The notes under the pieces: generated by a model
Database searches by the model: none
Seen by the model: the letters and a program-made list of their open reading frames with translations, nothing else
Told to the model about the DNA's origin: nothing
In this document: positions 11,400-23,975 of the stretch, piece by piece
Layout: every line of letters begins with the position of its first letter
Position numbering within the stretch: the stretch's first letter is position 1
Assembly: GCA_963921825.1 (NCBI GenBank)
Contig: OY997588.1
Span: 132,897,203-132,961,202, forward strand
Reading direction: 5' to 3'
Origin: Erodium maritimum
Taxonomy: Eukaryota > Streptophyta > Magnoliopsida > Geraniales > Geraniaceae
DNA length: 64,000 nt
Position numbers and translations under genes: made by a program

Positions 11400-14300
11400 A
11401 ATATGTCCCCATCGACTTTACATGTCTAACATGTTTAAGCAGCGACAGTGCCTTAGTCAACGGGTTGGTTATGTTATCATCCGTTGCAATATAGGTTATC
11501 TTCACTTCACCTCGGTTCAGTATTTTTCTGATGAGGTGGATACGCCATAGTACATGTTTGGATTTGTTATGCGATATGGGCTTTTAGCTTGCGCAATGGC
11601 CCTTGTGTTGTCGCAAAATGGATTCACCGGGCTGGATGGGTTTTCAATTACACCCAACCCTGCCGTGAATTTCCAAATCCACATAGCCTCCTTAGCTGCT
11701 TCTACAGCATCCATGTACTTGGCCTCTATCGTAGATTCAGCGACGGTATCTTGCTTTACGCTTTCCCAGCTAAAGCTCTGTCATTCAGCGTAAACACATA
11801 TCCTGACTGACTTCTAAAGTCATCTGGATTTGTCTTGGAAAACTAGCGTCTACTCATCCATCGACGACTAGTTCAACGTCATCTTTCCCCTGGGTTAGAC
11901 TGATGTCTACTGGTACAACATAAGGCTTATGAGACGTTCGGACTCGTACATGTCATGGCATATATGATCGATCCTGCCCTCAGGCGCATGGGATTCGCAT
12001 CATCCTTTTCAGCTCATCAAGTGTCTTAAGACGCTGAGTCTTGCTGAGATGAATGTCATGACTAGTGGGTAAGAGTCCTTTCTTTGAATCTAGCATTGAG
12101 AACCTACTCAATGTCTTGTTCACATAGGTTCCCTGACTTAAAACCAAGACCCTCTTGGTGCGATATCTACATATCTTAATCCCTAAGATATAAGCAGCAT
12201 CGTCTAAGTCCTTTATTGAGAAACACTTCCTCAACCAAGCTTTAGTCTCGTGCAAGGTTGGGATGTCGTTTTCAATGAGAACCAGAAAGGTAATCTTTCT
12301 CCCACTAGCCTTCTATAAACGCAAGATTCATCCTCGCTCTTGATTAAGCCAAATCCAATTACAGCTTCATCAAAACGAAGGTTCCAACTTCGAGAAGTTC
12401 GTTTCAATCCATAAATGGATTTCAACAACTTATAAATCTTTCCCTTATTCTTTAGATCATCAAAACCTTTGGGTTGAGACATAAAACGTCCTCGGTCAAA
12501 CTTCCATTTAGGAAAACGGATTTGACATCCACTTGCCATATCTCGTAATTATGATATGTAGATATGTCAAGAAGAATTTGGATCGATTTTGACCATAGCC
12601 CCTAGGGAGAAGGTTTCCTCATAGACAATCCATTGGATATGCCTATAACCTTTCGCCACTAGTCGAGCTTTGTAGGTCAGAGGGTTGCCGTCTATGTCCA
12701 TCTTCACCTTGAAGATCCATTTGCATCCGATGGTCCTCACACCATTGATGGGATCAACCAGTTCCCAGACTTGGTTGTCCGACATGGATTGCATTTCCTC
12801 CCTCATGGCTCCCAACCATAACTCGGAGTCGGGCTCATCCACGACTTCTTGAAAGGTGGCTGGATCATCGTGATCCACCATGACTTCATTGTCTCCTCCG
12901 AATACCATATCTTGGAGGTGGACGACTGGTCCTTTCAGATCGCCTTGGACCTTCCGGGATTGTAACAGGAATTGGTTCTTACTCTACGACAATCTCTGGC
13001 TTCTTTCTACTGGGTTGTCAATTGGTTTAGACAGATCTGTACCATCCTGAATTTCTTCGAGATGCACAGTCCTCCCAATGATGTCTTTGGAAACAAAACT
13101 CCTTTTCCATAAACACCTCACCCCAAGCGACGAACACCATGTTCTCACTGGGATTGTAGAAGTAGTATCCCCTTGTTGCTTTGGGATACCACACGAAGGT
13201 GCATATCTCAGATCTTGGTTCGAGCTTAGTCGAAACCAAATGTTTCACATAAGCCTCGCAACCACAAATATTTAGGAAGGACAAAGCGGGCGTCATCATG
13301 TACCATTTTTAAAATGGTGTCCCTTCCACACCCTTCGTCGAAGCCCGATTCACTATGAATGCGGTCGTATCTAGAGCATTACCCTAGAAAGAGATTGAGA
13401 GATCAGTCCAACTAATCATGGAACGGACCATTGTCTAACAATGTCTGATTTCTCCGTTTGGCTACACCTTTCAACTACAGTGTCCCAGGAGGAGTCCATT
13501 CCAAAAGGATCTCATTCTCTTTTAGATGATCTAATAACTTTGTGGTCAAGTATTTTCCACCTCGATCCAATCGAAGTACCTTAATAACTTTGTCGAGCTG
13601 GTTTTCTACTTTAGTCTTAAACTCTTTGAATTTATCAAAAGGTTAAGACTTATGTCTCACCGAATAGACATAACCATATTTACTGTAATCATCAGTAAAT
13701 GTGATAAAGTAGCTAAAACCCCTCATGGCAAGTGAACTTATTGGTCTACACACATTCGAGTGTATCAGCCCCAATAATTCACCCGCCCTTTCACCGCGAT
13801 CGATAAAAGGCGTTTTAGTCATTTTTCCCATCAAACAAACCTTGCACCTATCGATCGAATGGAATTCGAATGGACCTGAAAGCCCGCACTTCTAAAGTGC
13901 TGATAGACACTTCTTGTTTATGCGGCCCAAATGATAGTGCCATAACAGAGTTAGGTTTAAATCGTTGGATTTAGACCTCTTGGTATTAACATAATATATA
14001 GAACTTGAGGCATTGTTACCCTATCTAATATGTACAATCCTCCAACCAAGTTAGTACTGGTATAAAACATATCATTGCATAGAACATTGAAAACTCAATT
14101 TCCAATATTAACATTATATCCTTCCTTGTCAAACACGGATACACATATAATATTCCTACTAAAAGTAGGTATGCAATATAAATTATACAATACTAAAACA
14201 AGGCCACTTGGCAAAGCAAGACTCATGGATCCTACAGCAGTTGCCACAACTCTGAGGTCCACTTCGTGCTTTCCAAAACTCTCCTACTTTCAGCCACTAT

Positions 14301-14900
14301 ATGTTAGTGCATGTGTGAGATTCAGTCCTGGTATCTAATACCCATGAATCTTTGGAAGTGAAGAGATATAGCTTTATAGAGTTAATACCGGATGAAGGCA
14401 CGGTCCCACCGCCCTTCCTTAGATCATCCAGGTTTCCTGATGAAGGCGTAGTCCTACTACCCTTCTTCAGATCATCCAGGTTATTTGATGAAGGCGTAGT
14501 CCCACTCCCCTTCTTCAGATCAGCCGTGAACTTCCTGTAATCCCGGTTCCAATGACCAGGTTGTTGGCAGTAGAAGCAGACATTCTCAGGTGTCTCATCT
14601 TTCCCGCCAAGTGCGCATGGGCCCCGCCCTTGTCACTTCCAATTCCCTTGTTGACCATCAGGATATCCTTGGATCCTAGATCCCTGATATATTCTTCTCA
14701 GCAGTTAATGACACTTCATGTAACTCTGATATGGTCTTAGAGACAGCCTTGTCAAGGACATATTCTTCACGTTCAGACTTGAGGACTATCCTCAAAATTC
14801 TGTACCAGTCCAAATAGATTGTCCCATTTAGTTTGACCCTGTCAAGAATGATTTTTAATGACAAACTATTAATGTTCGCTGAATTTTCCATTTGATCTAC
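11400..14900 (-). pseudogene. Degenerate Copia gag-pol polyprotein
   Basis: Order on the minus strand: gag (14891-14676, with LNGTIYLDWYRILRIVLKSE); zinc knuckle about 14590-14540 (CFYCQQPGHWNRDY, last Cys replaced by Tyr); protease about 14345-14200, where DTG reads DTR; integrase 13834-13643 (GLIHSNVCRPIS, YFITFTDDYSKYGYVY) and 13299-13027; reverse transcriptase 12908-11980; RNase H about 11760-11517 (MDAVEAAKEAMW, CDNTRAIAQAKSP). Many stops and frameshifts separate them. At about 12270-12285 the reverse transcriptase runs from FLVL straight to NDIPTLHETKAW, so the YVDD catalytic box is missing. Protease, knuckle and polymerase are thus all inactivated. Confidence 0.85.
14392..14525 (-). 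repeat. 48-bp tandem repeat inside Copia gag
   Basis: Almost three copies of a 48-bp unit starting GATGAAGGCGTAGTCC on the plus strand. On the coding strand each unit gives 16 residues like NLDDLKKGSRTTPSSG, just after the zinc knuckle. The length is a multiple of three, so repeat number could change without breaking the frame. Confidence 0.8.
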
Positions 14901-16433
14901 AATAGATAAAATTCAATTAGTAAACTGAATAAATTTTATGAAGATCAAGTTTAAACACCAACAATCGATTCTATACCTTTAGAATCTAAAACCAAGATCC
15001 TTGATTCACTCGATCAAGTTGAACGAAGGCTCACCACTCAATCGAGCTATGTAGGTAGGACCCCGTCCAATCACATCCAATGTGAATCTTGGCTAGGGTA
15101 TGTACTTAAGTACACGGCTTATCCTATATGATACCCTAGCTCAACCCTAGCTGAGAATCGTAGTCGGGTCCACCAATTTTCAACTATGACCCGTCACTAT
15201 GTAGGTGCTCCGCTAAGGCGCACGACACCCACATATGTCGTCCAAACCTACTACCCCGCTTTCTCATGGATGCTCCGCTAAGGCGCACGACACCCATAGG
15301 AAGGGGAGGTAGTAAGGTGTTGAGAATTGGGAGGTATCGGACATGACCCATTTTTACTTGTCCGGTTGTGTTTAAAACTTTTGGCACATCCTAGATGCGA
15401 TGAGCACATCAACTACATTCCAAATGTAATGATGCCTTCAATTACATCCAATGTAATTCTTCCTTCGAACCCGTCAACTACATATAATGTAATGACGGTT
15501 CTAAGGGCTCACAAACAAGGATTAAATTTTCAATTTTATCTTTGCATGTGAGGTGATATGCTCAGTAAATAAAGTTAAGCATGCAATTCTAAAACACATA
15601 GAATTAATCATGCATAAATAAAACAAGCATAAAGCGATAAATGTGCACATAATAGCCCCCTAAACTAACTCCCACTAGCTTCTTGAGCTCCACCGACTCC
15701 AAGCCGATGCTAACACCCGAAAAGCCACCAAATGACCTTTTCGCCCTTTCTTTGTCTTGAGAAAAATATTACAATTGAATACACGACTCGTAGGTCGGGA
15801 ATAAATAAATATTACAAACAAGTGGTTCGACGACCACACCTTGAAAGAATAATTACACGCTAACTTTAACGGCTCGTAGGTCGTGAAAAGCGATAAATAA
15901 TTATAACGAGCTCGGGGCTATAATGTGCACCATGCAAACATCACATCACACATCGTGTTATCAAAAAATCATGTTATCAAACATAATGTGATTTTCCGGT
16001 TTTAATTAATAGCCAAGTTTCGAAATTTTTTTGATGCTCGCTTTATCGAAACCGTTCAAAAATGAAACTTTTGAACATTTGATCTTCGAGTTCGTCGTGA
16101 CGGTTCCAAACTCGTCATAACTAACAAAACGGTTTAGCCTTGGCATATCAACCATCCAATGGTCATGCTTAGCCTAGCTCCGTCCAACGGAGCCCCGTTC
16201 GGTCCCGGTTTCGGCTCCCCGAGAGTCCCGCTCCCGAGACCCGAAAAATCATTTTTTTTCAAAATTTCCAGATTTGAAAAACTTTTCAAAAATTCATTTT
16301 ACATGCATTAAATCCATAAACAAGAATTTAAAACATGTTATCAAACAATTTAGCAAAACAACATGCCAAAAACGAAACTTTCAAGCAAAACCGAAACTTT
16401 GAACACCGTCTTGTGAATCCCTAAGGTAGCACG
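14901..16433 (-). other. Long leader between PBS and gag of the large Copia element
   Basis: About 1.5 kb without coding content. It contains two copies of GCTCCGCTAAGGCGCACGAC (near 15207 and 15271) and several ATTACAT-TGTAAT-like short repeats around 15415-15495. The sequence presumably served as untranslated leader. Confidence 0.5.
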
Positions 16434-16446
16434 GCTCTGATACCAT
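16434..16446 (-). other. tRNA-Met primer-binding site of the large Copia element
   Basis: Minus strand reads TGGTATCAGAGC one base beyond the LTR end, complementary to the 3' end of plant initiator methionine tRNA, the standard Copia primer. Confidence 0.88.
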
Positions 16447-18135
16447 TGTTGGGTCTCAAGGTAGGGTTGGAGATGAACCAACTCGCAGCGTAAAATCAAT
16501 GAAAACCAAGAGACAATTAAAACCATGAAACAACTAACAAAGAATGGATTCACATGAGAAAATTTCAACACTAGTTCTTACCAAAACAAGAACACCGGGT
16601 AACGAATGATTGGCTTGAGTCTCCAAGACGCCTACGTATCCACATGGGAATCAAAGCCACGTAGTTCTTCTCTTTGAGGATTCAATAACACAAAAATGGA
16701 GGTGGGAGCTTGCCAAACCCGAAATTGCAAGGGAAGGGGGAGAGAAGTTGTGTTTCCTATTCTTGTCTTGTGTTTGTTATGTTGAAAAAAGATGACTTAA
16801 ACATAACAAACCATATACTTGTCCAACTAAAGGCATGGGACAAGCATGGTGACAAGTAAGGTGTAAATAGGACAAAGTATGGCAAGACAAGATTGGGTTA
16901 GGTGGTGAATCACCAACACCTTAATCCTTGTCTTGCTTACTTAGTACTAATTAATCAAGACTTGATTAATTAGTTCCATGGGCATTGGTTGCATGGGACT
17001 TTCATGGGCCTCTTGGAACATGGCCCGTGGCCATTTCCAACGAGGTCCCGTTGTTCGCTCATCACCTCAAAGCCTTCCATACCGGAAATGTCCAACATTA
17101 TCCGACGCGATCAATCTCAAGACTCCAAGCCTTGTCTCGATCCGTAAAGTCCTATTCACTTACGGGCACATGACCCAAAACCCAGATTTGGTCATGTCCC
17201 GAGACAACTCCCTTTTGTCCATTCTCCATAAATGTGTCAATGAGTTTCATCCTCCGGTGTGACCCTTAGGTTTATGCATGTCAATAGATCAACGTAAAAT
17301 CTCATTTTACTTGATCCTATTTAAGTGGCAACTAACGAGACTTTAGTATTGCCTGACAATGCATAACGAATCGACCCTGTCGATTCTAACCTTTCCGTCG
17401 TCCCTAACATTATCCTTTTATCTCCGATATCCTGATTGACATAAGGCATAGAGCCGTCATCCTTATTATTCTCAATCACCGTTCCTTGATATGTGAGATG
17501 ACTGAATATATGATAGCTAGTATCATGTGCATGGCCATGCTATTCTTTCAGTCACTCTCGATCAAGCGGCCGAGAACCGATATCTTTCTCATACCTCAGT
17601 ATGAGGGATAAATCCCTTAGCCGTCTTTCATGTCACTCATGTAGCCCATCCCTAAGCCAATCCTGGCCGTTATGGAAGCCTTGTTACGGACAACGTTAGG
17701 CTCAGGTTAAACTCAGTTGTTGACTACATAGCGATCGCAAAGACTCCTTGGTCTAAGGATACATGACAAGCTACGACACTGAATATGTTCATGACTTAAT
17801 CTATGGCACATATTCAGGGCGGGTCGTCCAATATCATGTCCCACATGATATCTATGATCAGACTCCGGAATCCCATTCCAATGACTAACAGAACGTAAGC
17901 CATAAAGAGCCATCTTTCATACTAGTCGCTTCTAGTGAAGCTTTGTTGACTAGGGACCCTATCGAGTGTGATCTATCTCGATCTATGGTTCTATTCGCAT
18001 TGTGGGCATAGATCTGAGCACACATCGATATATTACTCCAACACATAAGTAATATAAAGCCGCTTTAATTTTATTGCTAACAATGATATATACATTTGGA
18101 CATTTAGGATTGAACTACGGGCACTAATACTAACA
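16447..18135 (-). repeat. 5' LTR of the large Copia element
   Basis: 1689 bp, the same length as the copy at 9677-11365. Plus-strand ends are TGTTGGGTCTCA... and ...CACTAATACTAACA. Confidence 0.92.
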
Positions 18136-18341
18136 TGGAGGAGGTGGCAGAAATTATGGAGCTCTCTTTACCAACTATTCTGATCTCGGATGATTGGTTT
18201 TGGTGGGGAGCCAGGAGATGTATGTTTTGGGTGAGAGATGCCTACAGGATAGCTCAGAGACTGAATGGGAGTTGGATTAATTTGGATGGGAACGGGTTCT
18301 GCAAGAAACTATGGACTTTGGAGGTTCCTACAAAGGTAAAA
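18136..18341 (+). mobile_element. LINE ORF2 middle segment between two insertions
   Basis: Continues the LINE after the Copia TSD. The frame reads WWGARRCMFWVRDAYRIAQR and then KLWTLEVPTKVK, the lead into the zf-RVT (reverse transcriptase zinc-binding) region. It is cut at 18341 by a solo LTR. Confidence 0.7.
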
Positions 18342-21300
18342 TGTAAAGACCGGCTAAATTAAAAGGAATTAAAATATTAATTTTATCGTATTGCAGTGTC
18401 GTGGGTGGAAATCGAGTGGGAAGATTGGATCGACTTTAAAAAAAAAAAGGAGAAGAACTGAACCGGGCCAGGCCCGACCCAACTCCTCATTACTTGGGCA
18501 TGAAGCCCATTTCCGCGCCTGAGGCACAAAAAGGGGCAACGAGCCCAAGTCTCTACGGTATAAAGATATGAAATTAGGGTTAAACCCTAACTTTCCTCTC
18601 AGCTTCACGTTTGCCTCCCTCCATTCTCTCTGAACCAGAAGTCGTCCTCCCTCTCCCGAATCGCACAACCCCTCTCCCTTTCCCCTCACCTTCCTCATTC
18701 AAACCGCCGCCGCCAAGGCCAACCCCGTCGCCGTCTCTCTCTGCACCCCCGCATCCTTCTCCGTCCAGTCTCGCCGTCGTCGTCCCTCTCCACCTCACCT
18801 CTTCTCGTCCGGAGCTCGCTCATCCCCGACCACCACCACCCTCGACGCGTGTAGCCGAGGCCTCGCCACCGCCGTGCACGACCAGAGCCGAGGAGCTCGA
18901 CGGCGTGCTCAGATCCGGGACAGAACCGTCGGGTTCATCCAGATCTGAAGCGAGAAGAAGCTCGCTGTGCTCACCGCCCCCACGACGGTCCTCCACCGCT
19001 CAGCCGCCTCTTTTTCCATACGGTGAGCGTCTCTACCACCGTGGGGCTTTGACCGCCGACATCTCCGTTGGTGGTCGGCCGGACACAACTCCCAAAACCT
19101 CCTTTCTTCTTCGTTCTAGCGTTCCTGAACCTTCTTTTTGGATCTGGACTGGTTTGGACAGAAAAGGTCGAAACTAAAGTTTTGAAAATCAAAACGAAAA
19201 TCAGAATTAATTAAAGAAATAATGGAAAAAGGTTTTAGAAACAAAAATTGGTTTAAAGTAAAAAGGATCGTATTTGGGACCTTGGTTCGAACCTGGAATG
19301 TCGGGACTTGAATAACCGAACTGTTATTAATCGGACTCGGAACGGACTAAAAGTGGAACGATGAATCGGACCTCGGGAACCGTGCCTCGAAACCCGTGCA
19401 CCGGGTTCCGTGCTCGGGGTTCGGGTGCTCGAACCTGATTCGTCGTAATCCCGCTTTTATCCCGTTCAAGTTTAAAAGGGCAACGTGTTGATCTTGTTTT
19501 GTACTGCACTTGTTCTGATTGTAAGTTTAACTGTTTAAAACCCAGAGCTTAGACTTCGCCCGAGAAGACGAAGACCACTCCGGAACCCGTGTGAAGAACG
19601 GAGGAAAGGCCACTCGAGTTTTCATCAGAGTATTATTAGAGGAAGACCACAAGGTAGGGAAAGTCCTAACTACTCGAGTAATTTCGATAATAGTATGCAT
19701 ATTAGGTTAATAAAATCGGAAAGGTCCTAGAATGGCATATAGGATGTGAATAACTAGAATAATTGTCTTTCAATTACTAATAATCGGATGAGTCTAGTAT
19801 GCATGTTTAGGATGACGATGGCTAGCGAAGCTTGCTTTCAATACTTGGGAATTGATTTACTGGTTGAGCGGCTGTGAAGAGCTCTCGGATTAGTTGTGTG
19901 CTAGGATCACATGCTTGGTTGCTAGTTGTTAGGATAAACTAAGGGTCTAATAAAACTAGTTAGCTTGTATGATTAAATGCTCAATTGATCGTTCACATGA
20001 TTGTTGATTGGTTGAATGCTTACTTGATTGGTTGAGTGATTGTGTTGTTATAATTGTTGATTGAACGGATGATCGAGTATGATTGGTTGTGCCAAAGGGG
20101 TACAATCAGGTGATCGATGTACCGCTGGTTCGTGACAGGTAAGTATACGGTAAGTGTGGAGTGGGATTGGATGTCTTTGCTTGATGAAAGTGTGATTTGA
20201 GAAAGGTTCATTGTTGTATGAATTTAGTGCTTGTGTATTTATTCTTATTCTTGAAATGTTGTTTGTTTGTTTGGTTCGGTACTACATCGGGGGGTAATCC
20301 AGTGTCGTTGTGGTGGTTGGAGTTTGACAGAGAGAGTGATTAATTGAGTGATGTGAGGGGCCTAAGGGCTCAGCAGATCCTACGGGATATTGAGTGGTTA
20401 TTGGAGCCTGAGAGCTCGGCAGATCCTACGGGATATTGAGTGATTATGGAGTGGTTAATTGAGTGATGTGAGGGGCCTAAGGGCTCGGCAGATCCTGTAG
20501 GATATTGAGTGGATTATTTCATGAGAGACGGTTACTGAGGTTTCACCCATGGGCGTGCGTCCCAATGGAGCACTACCTTGGTTCCCTATGACATATGGTC
20601 CCTTAGAGGCATTTCCGAGAATCCCGACGATAAGCGTCCCTATGGGATGGTTTCCGGTGCCCCGGTGTATGTGCCTCCTCTGGACCGAGGGAAAATCTGA
20701 AATGATATGGATACTCTGGTGGATCGGCATATGTGAACCGATGTGATCCCAGAATCTATCCATGGATCGGAGGCTTGAGAAAGCAAGTGGTTGGCGTGAT
20801 ATCAATTAATCTCATTTTAATCGTTACGTTACATTTTAGTATTTTCATGGAATATCTTTTAAGTTACTCTTATCGTTGAAAAAGCGATACTATTTCACTA
20901 CACTGATTCCATAACTTTTCATTGATTAATAGTGTTTACTAGTTTCCAGTTGTGATGGTTTCTATTTTATTATAATGTTCTCTATTTGTCCTCTGGGAAG
21001 TTATCGCTATCCTTGAGAATACGCTATTATTCTCGTTGCTTTTTATTCGTTTATTATAGCTTTTGGTCTAAGGGTTTTAAGCATTTGTGACATCGAACTA
21101 AAGCAGTTTTATTATTATACTTGGAGGTTAAAGTTGTTTACGATTTTCCCTACTGAGCGTAAGCTCACCCCTATTTGTTTATTTGTTGTGTGTACAGGTG
21201 TACTTGAGATCTGGGGAATTCGAGGCTCGGGAGCTTCCGGATGTTTTGAGGGTTGTGTTAGAGATGAGTTGGTCCACTTGTCGAACTTTATTTACCTTAT

Positions 21301-21467
21301 GTTACTTGTCAAGTTTTGATACTATATTTGAATTTTGGATTGAATTATTGAGAAATACTTTGGACTCGTTTCACCTTTAAAAGAATTTATTATAGTTTTA
21401 ATACTTTTATCTCGATTGTTTCAGGTCATGTCTCGAGTCCGGCCAAAACCGGATTTGGGGCGTGACA
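18342..21467 (+). mobile_element. Solo LTR A (3126 bp) of a long-LTR retrotransposon
   Basis: Flanked by TAAAA at 18337-18341 and 21468-21472. Starts TGTAAAGACCGG and ends GGATTTGGGGCGTGACA. No internal domain, primer-binding site or second LTR is present, so this is a solo LTR left by LTR-LTR recombination. The same ends occur at 40783-43410 and, inverted, at 30749-33566. Long LTRs and TGT...GGGGCGTGACA ends suggest Ty3/gypsy, perhaps a Tekay/Del-like chromovirus, but without internal sequence this is inference. TATAAAG at about 18562 may be the LTR promoter. The Pro/Ser-rich frame at 18611-19177 is not considered a gene. Confidence 0.88.
20330..20525 (+). repeat. Tandem repeats within solo LTR A
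   Basis: Three imperfect units carrying GCAGATCCTACGGGATATTG (third copy diverged), about 60-80 bp each. Solo LTR B has a related variable region at 31545-31710 with CCCGCAGGATT units, so an expanding minisatellite is a family trait. Confidence 0.75.
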
Positions 21468-22407
21468 TAAAAACATCTAATGTGGAGGGTGGTGTCGGGT
21501 TCGTTACCAACGAATGTTAACCTGTATTCCCGTTTTTCTCTGGCCAGTCCGGATTGTGGCATTTACGGACGGCCGGAGTCGGAGAGCCACGTGTTGTATC
21601 ATTGTGTGGACATGAGTAATTATGGGCGTGATTTGGGATTGGTTATCTCGGGGGAGGAGGTAGATCCGAAAGGGTGGTTGGACTACTATTGGAATTTGGG
21701 GAAGAAGAGGTTGGTGGAACATGTTGTTGGGCTATGGTGGGAAATTTGGCGAGATCGAAATGCTAGAGTATGGAGGAATGAGGTTGTATGAGAGGAACAG
21801 ATATGGAGGGCAGCCGAAAGGTTGATAAAATATTGGCAAGCTGAATAGGAAAAACTGGGAGGAGAGGCGCAGGGTTAGGCAGGTCGGGTTCGTCGATGGG
21901 TGAAACTAGGACCTGGGTTGGTGAAAATTAACGTAGACGGGGTTGTGTTGGATCCGATTGGGGGTGGAAGTGGCATGATCTGCAGAGGGGAGGAGGGATG
22001 GGAAATTAACGCGAGGTGTGTGGTATTATCAGGTAAACGGAGTCCTAAGTTGATCGAGATTAGTAGCATCAATGAAGTTATGTCCTGGATTTATGAGGAG
22101 GGATGGCAGGAGGGGATCTTAGAATCGGATTGTTTGAGTGCGGTGCAGATCATTAACGGGACGAGACGATTTTGTCTCTGATGGGTCCTGTGGTAATGGA
22201 GTGCAGAGCAAAGATGAAAGCGCTTTCAAGTTTTAGATTATATTTTGTTTGTAGAGAAGCAAATAGAGTGGCTCATTGTTTGGCTCGTAATGCATGCGAT
22301 TGGTGTACTATTGATTGGAATATCACAGAGATCCCTCAAGAACTTCGTGACTGTTTGTCCAATGACCTTTTGATTTAATTAAAGATCGCAACTTTCAAAA
22401 AAAAATT
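21468..22407 (+). mobile_element. LINE 3' segment: zf-RVT, RNase H-like domain and poly(A) tail
   Basis: 21480-21791 gives MWRVVSGSLPTNVNLYSRF and ESHVLYHCVDM, a zf-RVT domain. 21900-22181 and 22172-22375 give an RNase H-like (RVT_3) domain: VKINVDGVVLDPIGGGSGMI, ILESDCLSAVQIING, FVCREANRVAHCLA. The two frames overlap, showing a frameshift near 22172. After the stop the sequence ends in a run of A at 22399-22407, taken as the LINE tail. No TSD could be matched to the 5' side. Confidence 0.8.
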
Positions 22408-23975
22408 GCATGTCAATTGTTAATTTTGAAGGACCATGGACCTTAAACAAATTTTGTGCAACTAAATTCTTAGATTTAAAGCCTATTTCACTATGCAGTA
22501 GGGTTCTCATCTCAGTTTCTCCTCCTTCCATTTTGGTTTTCCTTCCATCAAATAATGGTGTCGCCTCCCTTATCCACCCATCTTTTATGCTAGACATCAA
22601 CCAGTTTGATTTTCTCTAGCCTAAGCCTTCACGTGGTCTCCTCGAACGCTCCCCTACGGGTTCAAGAGTTCTCCCCTGATGCACCACCATGTTCCAGGTC
22701 GATGGTCAACTCTAGGATCGATGATCGAGTGTTTCCTACATATTGATCCGACGAGTGATCCGGAAGGCGATGGAGGAAGGACCATGCTTCCGTTACCAAG
22801 GACCTCTAGAGAGCCCGATCGGGATCAATCCACACGAAGTTTTGAACTCTAATAGTAGGCTCGACTTCCTTCCCAACGGCGTTCCTCGTATAGGGGACCC
22901 TCGCTGGGGGTCGACCACGCCCTCCCTGTTGGGCCGGGCAGTGGATCATGACCGCCTAGGGAGGCGAGATGGTTTATGATTCAGGAGGGCACGGTCCCCT
23001 GGGGATCTCAGGTCGTCGCAAATCCATTGGGAGTGTCGGGCACTTCCACCCGATCAGGGCCAATGGAGGTTGGCTCGCTAGAAGGAATGCATGGTGGATG
23101 CTTGGATCAACGATATAGATCACCCGGTCGGACAGCGTCCCTTTCTCTGGATCTGGCTCCAGGTCGACTTCAAGTGTGTTCTGAGGTACATAGGATACCC
23201 TCTTGGAGGATCAAGGGATGGCCTAAGCCATCCACGAGCTCCCTCACCAGTCCCCGATGGTCGGACAACAATCTTTGGGGATCATGGAGGACCCTTGGAT
23301 GGAGAACGATATCCACCACCCATCGAGGCGAGGGTGGATGGTCGCGGTGGTCACGAGGCGAGGCATGCTCCGCAGTCTTGTTGGGCCCTATAGGGTACCA
23401 ACGGATGTACAAAATGTTCCATTGGAGCCACATCCCGTCCCTACAGGATCGACGACCGTCTGACCCATCTTCCTCTTTCTCACAGATACCTCCTTGGTGA
23501 CCTGACATACTCACCACTATCCGTCAAGGGCCCCCTACGAGGGCCCAACATGTCCTCAAGACAACCCAAACCCTTCCTACTTGAGCCGGGAGAAAAATGT
23601 TGGGTATTTTGCACACCTCAGTCTGAATAAGAAACTTCTCTCTACATGTTTACATGGATTAGTCAGGCAGGTTATTTACTTGATGACTATTCTGGCCAGT
23701 CCTTGCCCGGTCATGGCCAAAACATTAACTCCTTTTTACAGTATTCCAATTTCGTTTTAATAGTTACCCTTTGATTAGTATCATTAATAAAATTGGATAT
23801 GTTTTCATGCTTTAAAAAATGCCTAAATTTAAATGGATCGTAGATTTACGAAATTTAGTCATTTGTGGTGGTTTTGTTTTTGGAGTTACCAAAACCTAAT
23901 GGTAAGATCACATGAGATATAGAAGAATAGTAGCATCAATACAACTTTTTATATATGAAAAAAAAAACTTAAATC
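22408..23975. other. Unidentified, probably repeat-derived, plus 3' flank of the DnaJ gene
   Basis: 22620-23600 is GC-rich with overlapping open frames on both strands and no recognised domain. GAGCCGGGAGAAAAATGTTGGG at 23584-23605 looks like a polypurine tract followed by an LTR start, suggesting an LTR-element remnant, but no matching second LTR was seen. 23600-23975 is AT-rich and probably the 3' flank of the DnaJ gene. Confidence 0.3.

Larger units (their letters stand above)
9677..18135 (-). mobile_element. Copia LTR retrotransposon with 1689 bp LTRs, inserted into the LINE
   Basis: Complete element structure. The 5-bp TSD TGGAG lies at 9672-9676 and 18136-18140. Both LTRs are exactly 1689 bp and the internal region is 5081 bp. 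The element reads on the minus strand: PBS beside the right LTR, polypurine tract beside the left LTR, and gag to RNase H order running right to left. The two LTRs differ at only a few tens of positions by eye, so insertion is moderately recent, yet the coding region is heavily damaged. The insertion splits a LINE whose sequence continues on both sides. Confidence 0.92.

Noticed and set aside
15190-15310. Repeated GCTCCGCTAAGGCGCACGAC as a possible array
   Set aside because: Only two copies, inside a retrotransposon leader of a plant genome; not CRISPR and not regularly spaced.
18611-19177. 188-codon Pro/Ser-rich ORF in solo LTR A
   Set aside because: GC- and pyrimidine-rich leader of the LTR. 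The corresponding place in solo LTR C gives a different, shorter ORF, so no protein is conserved.
19285-19300. GGTTCGAACC as a tRNA B box
   Set aside because: No A box, cloverleaf or acceptor stem around it; part of solo LTR A.
23584-23700. Polypurine tract plus LTR start
   Set aside because: No second LTR or TSD found; mentioned only as a possibility in the spacer entry.
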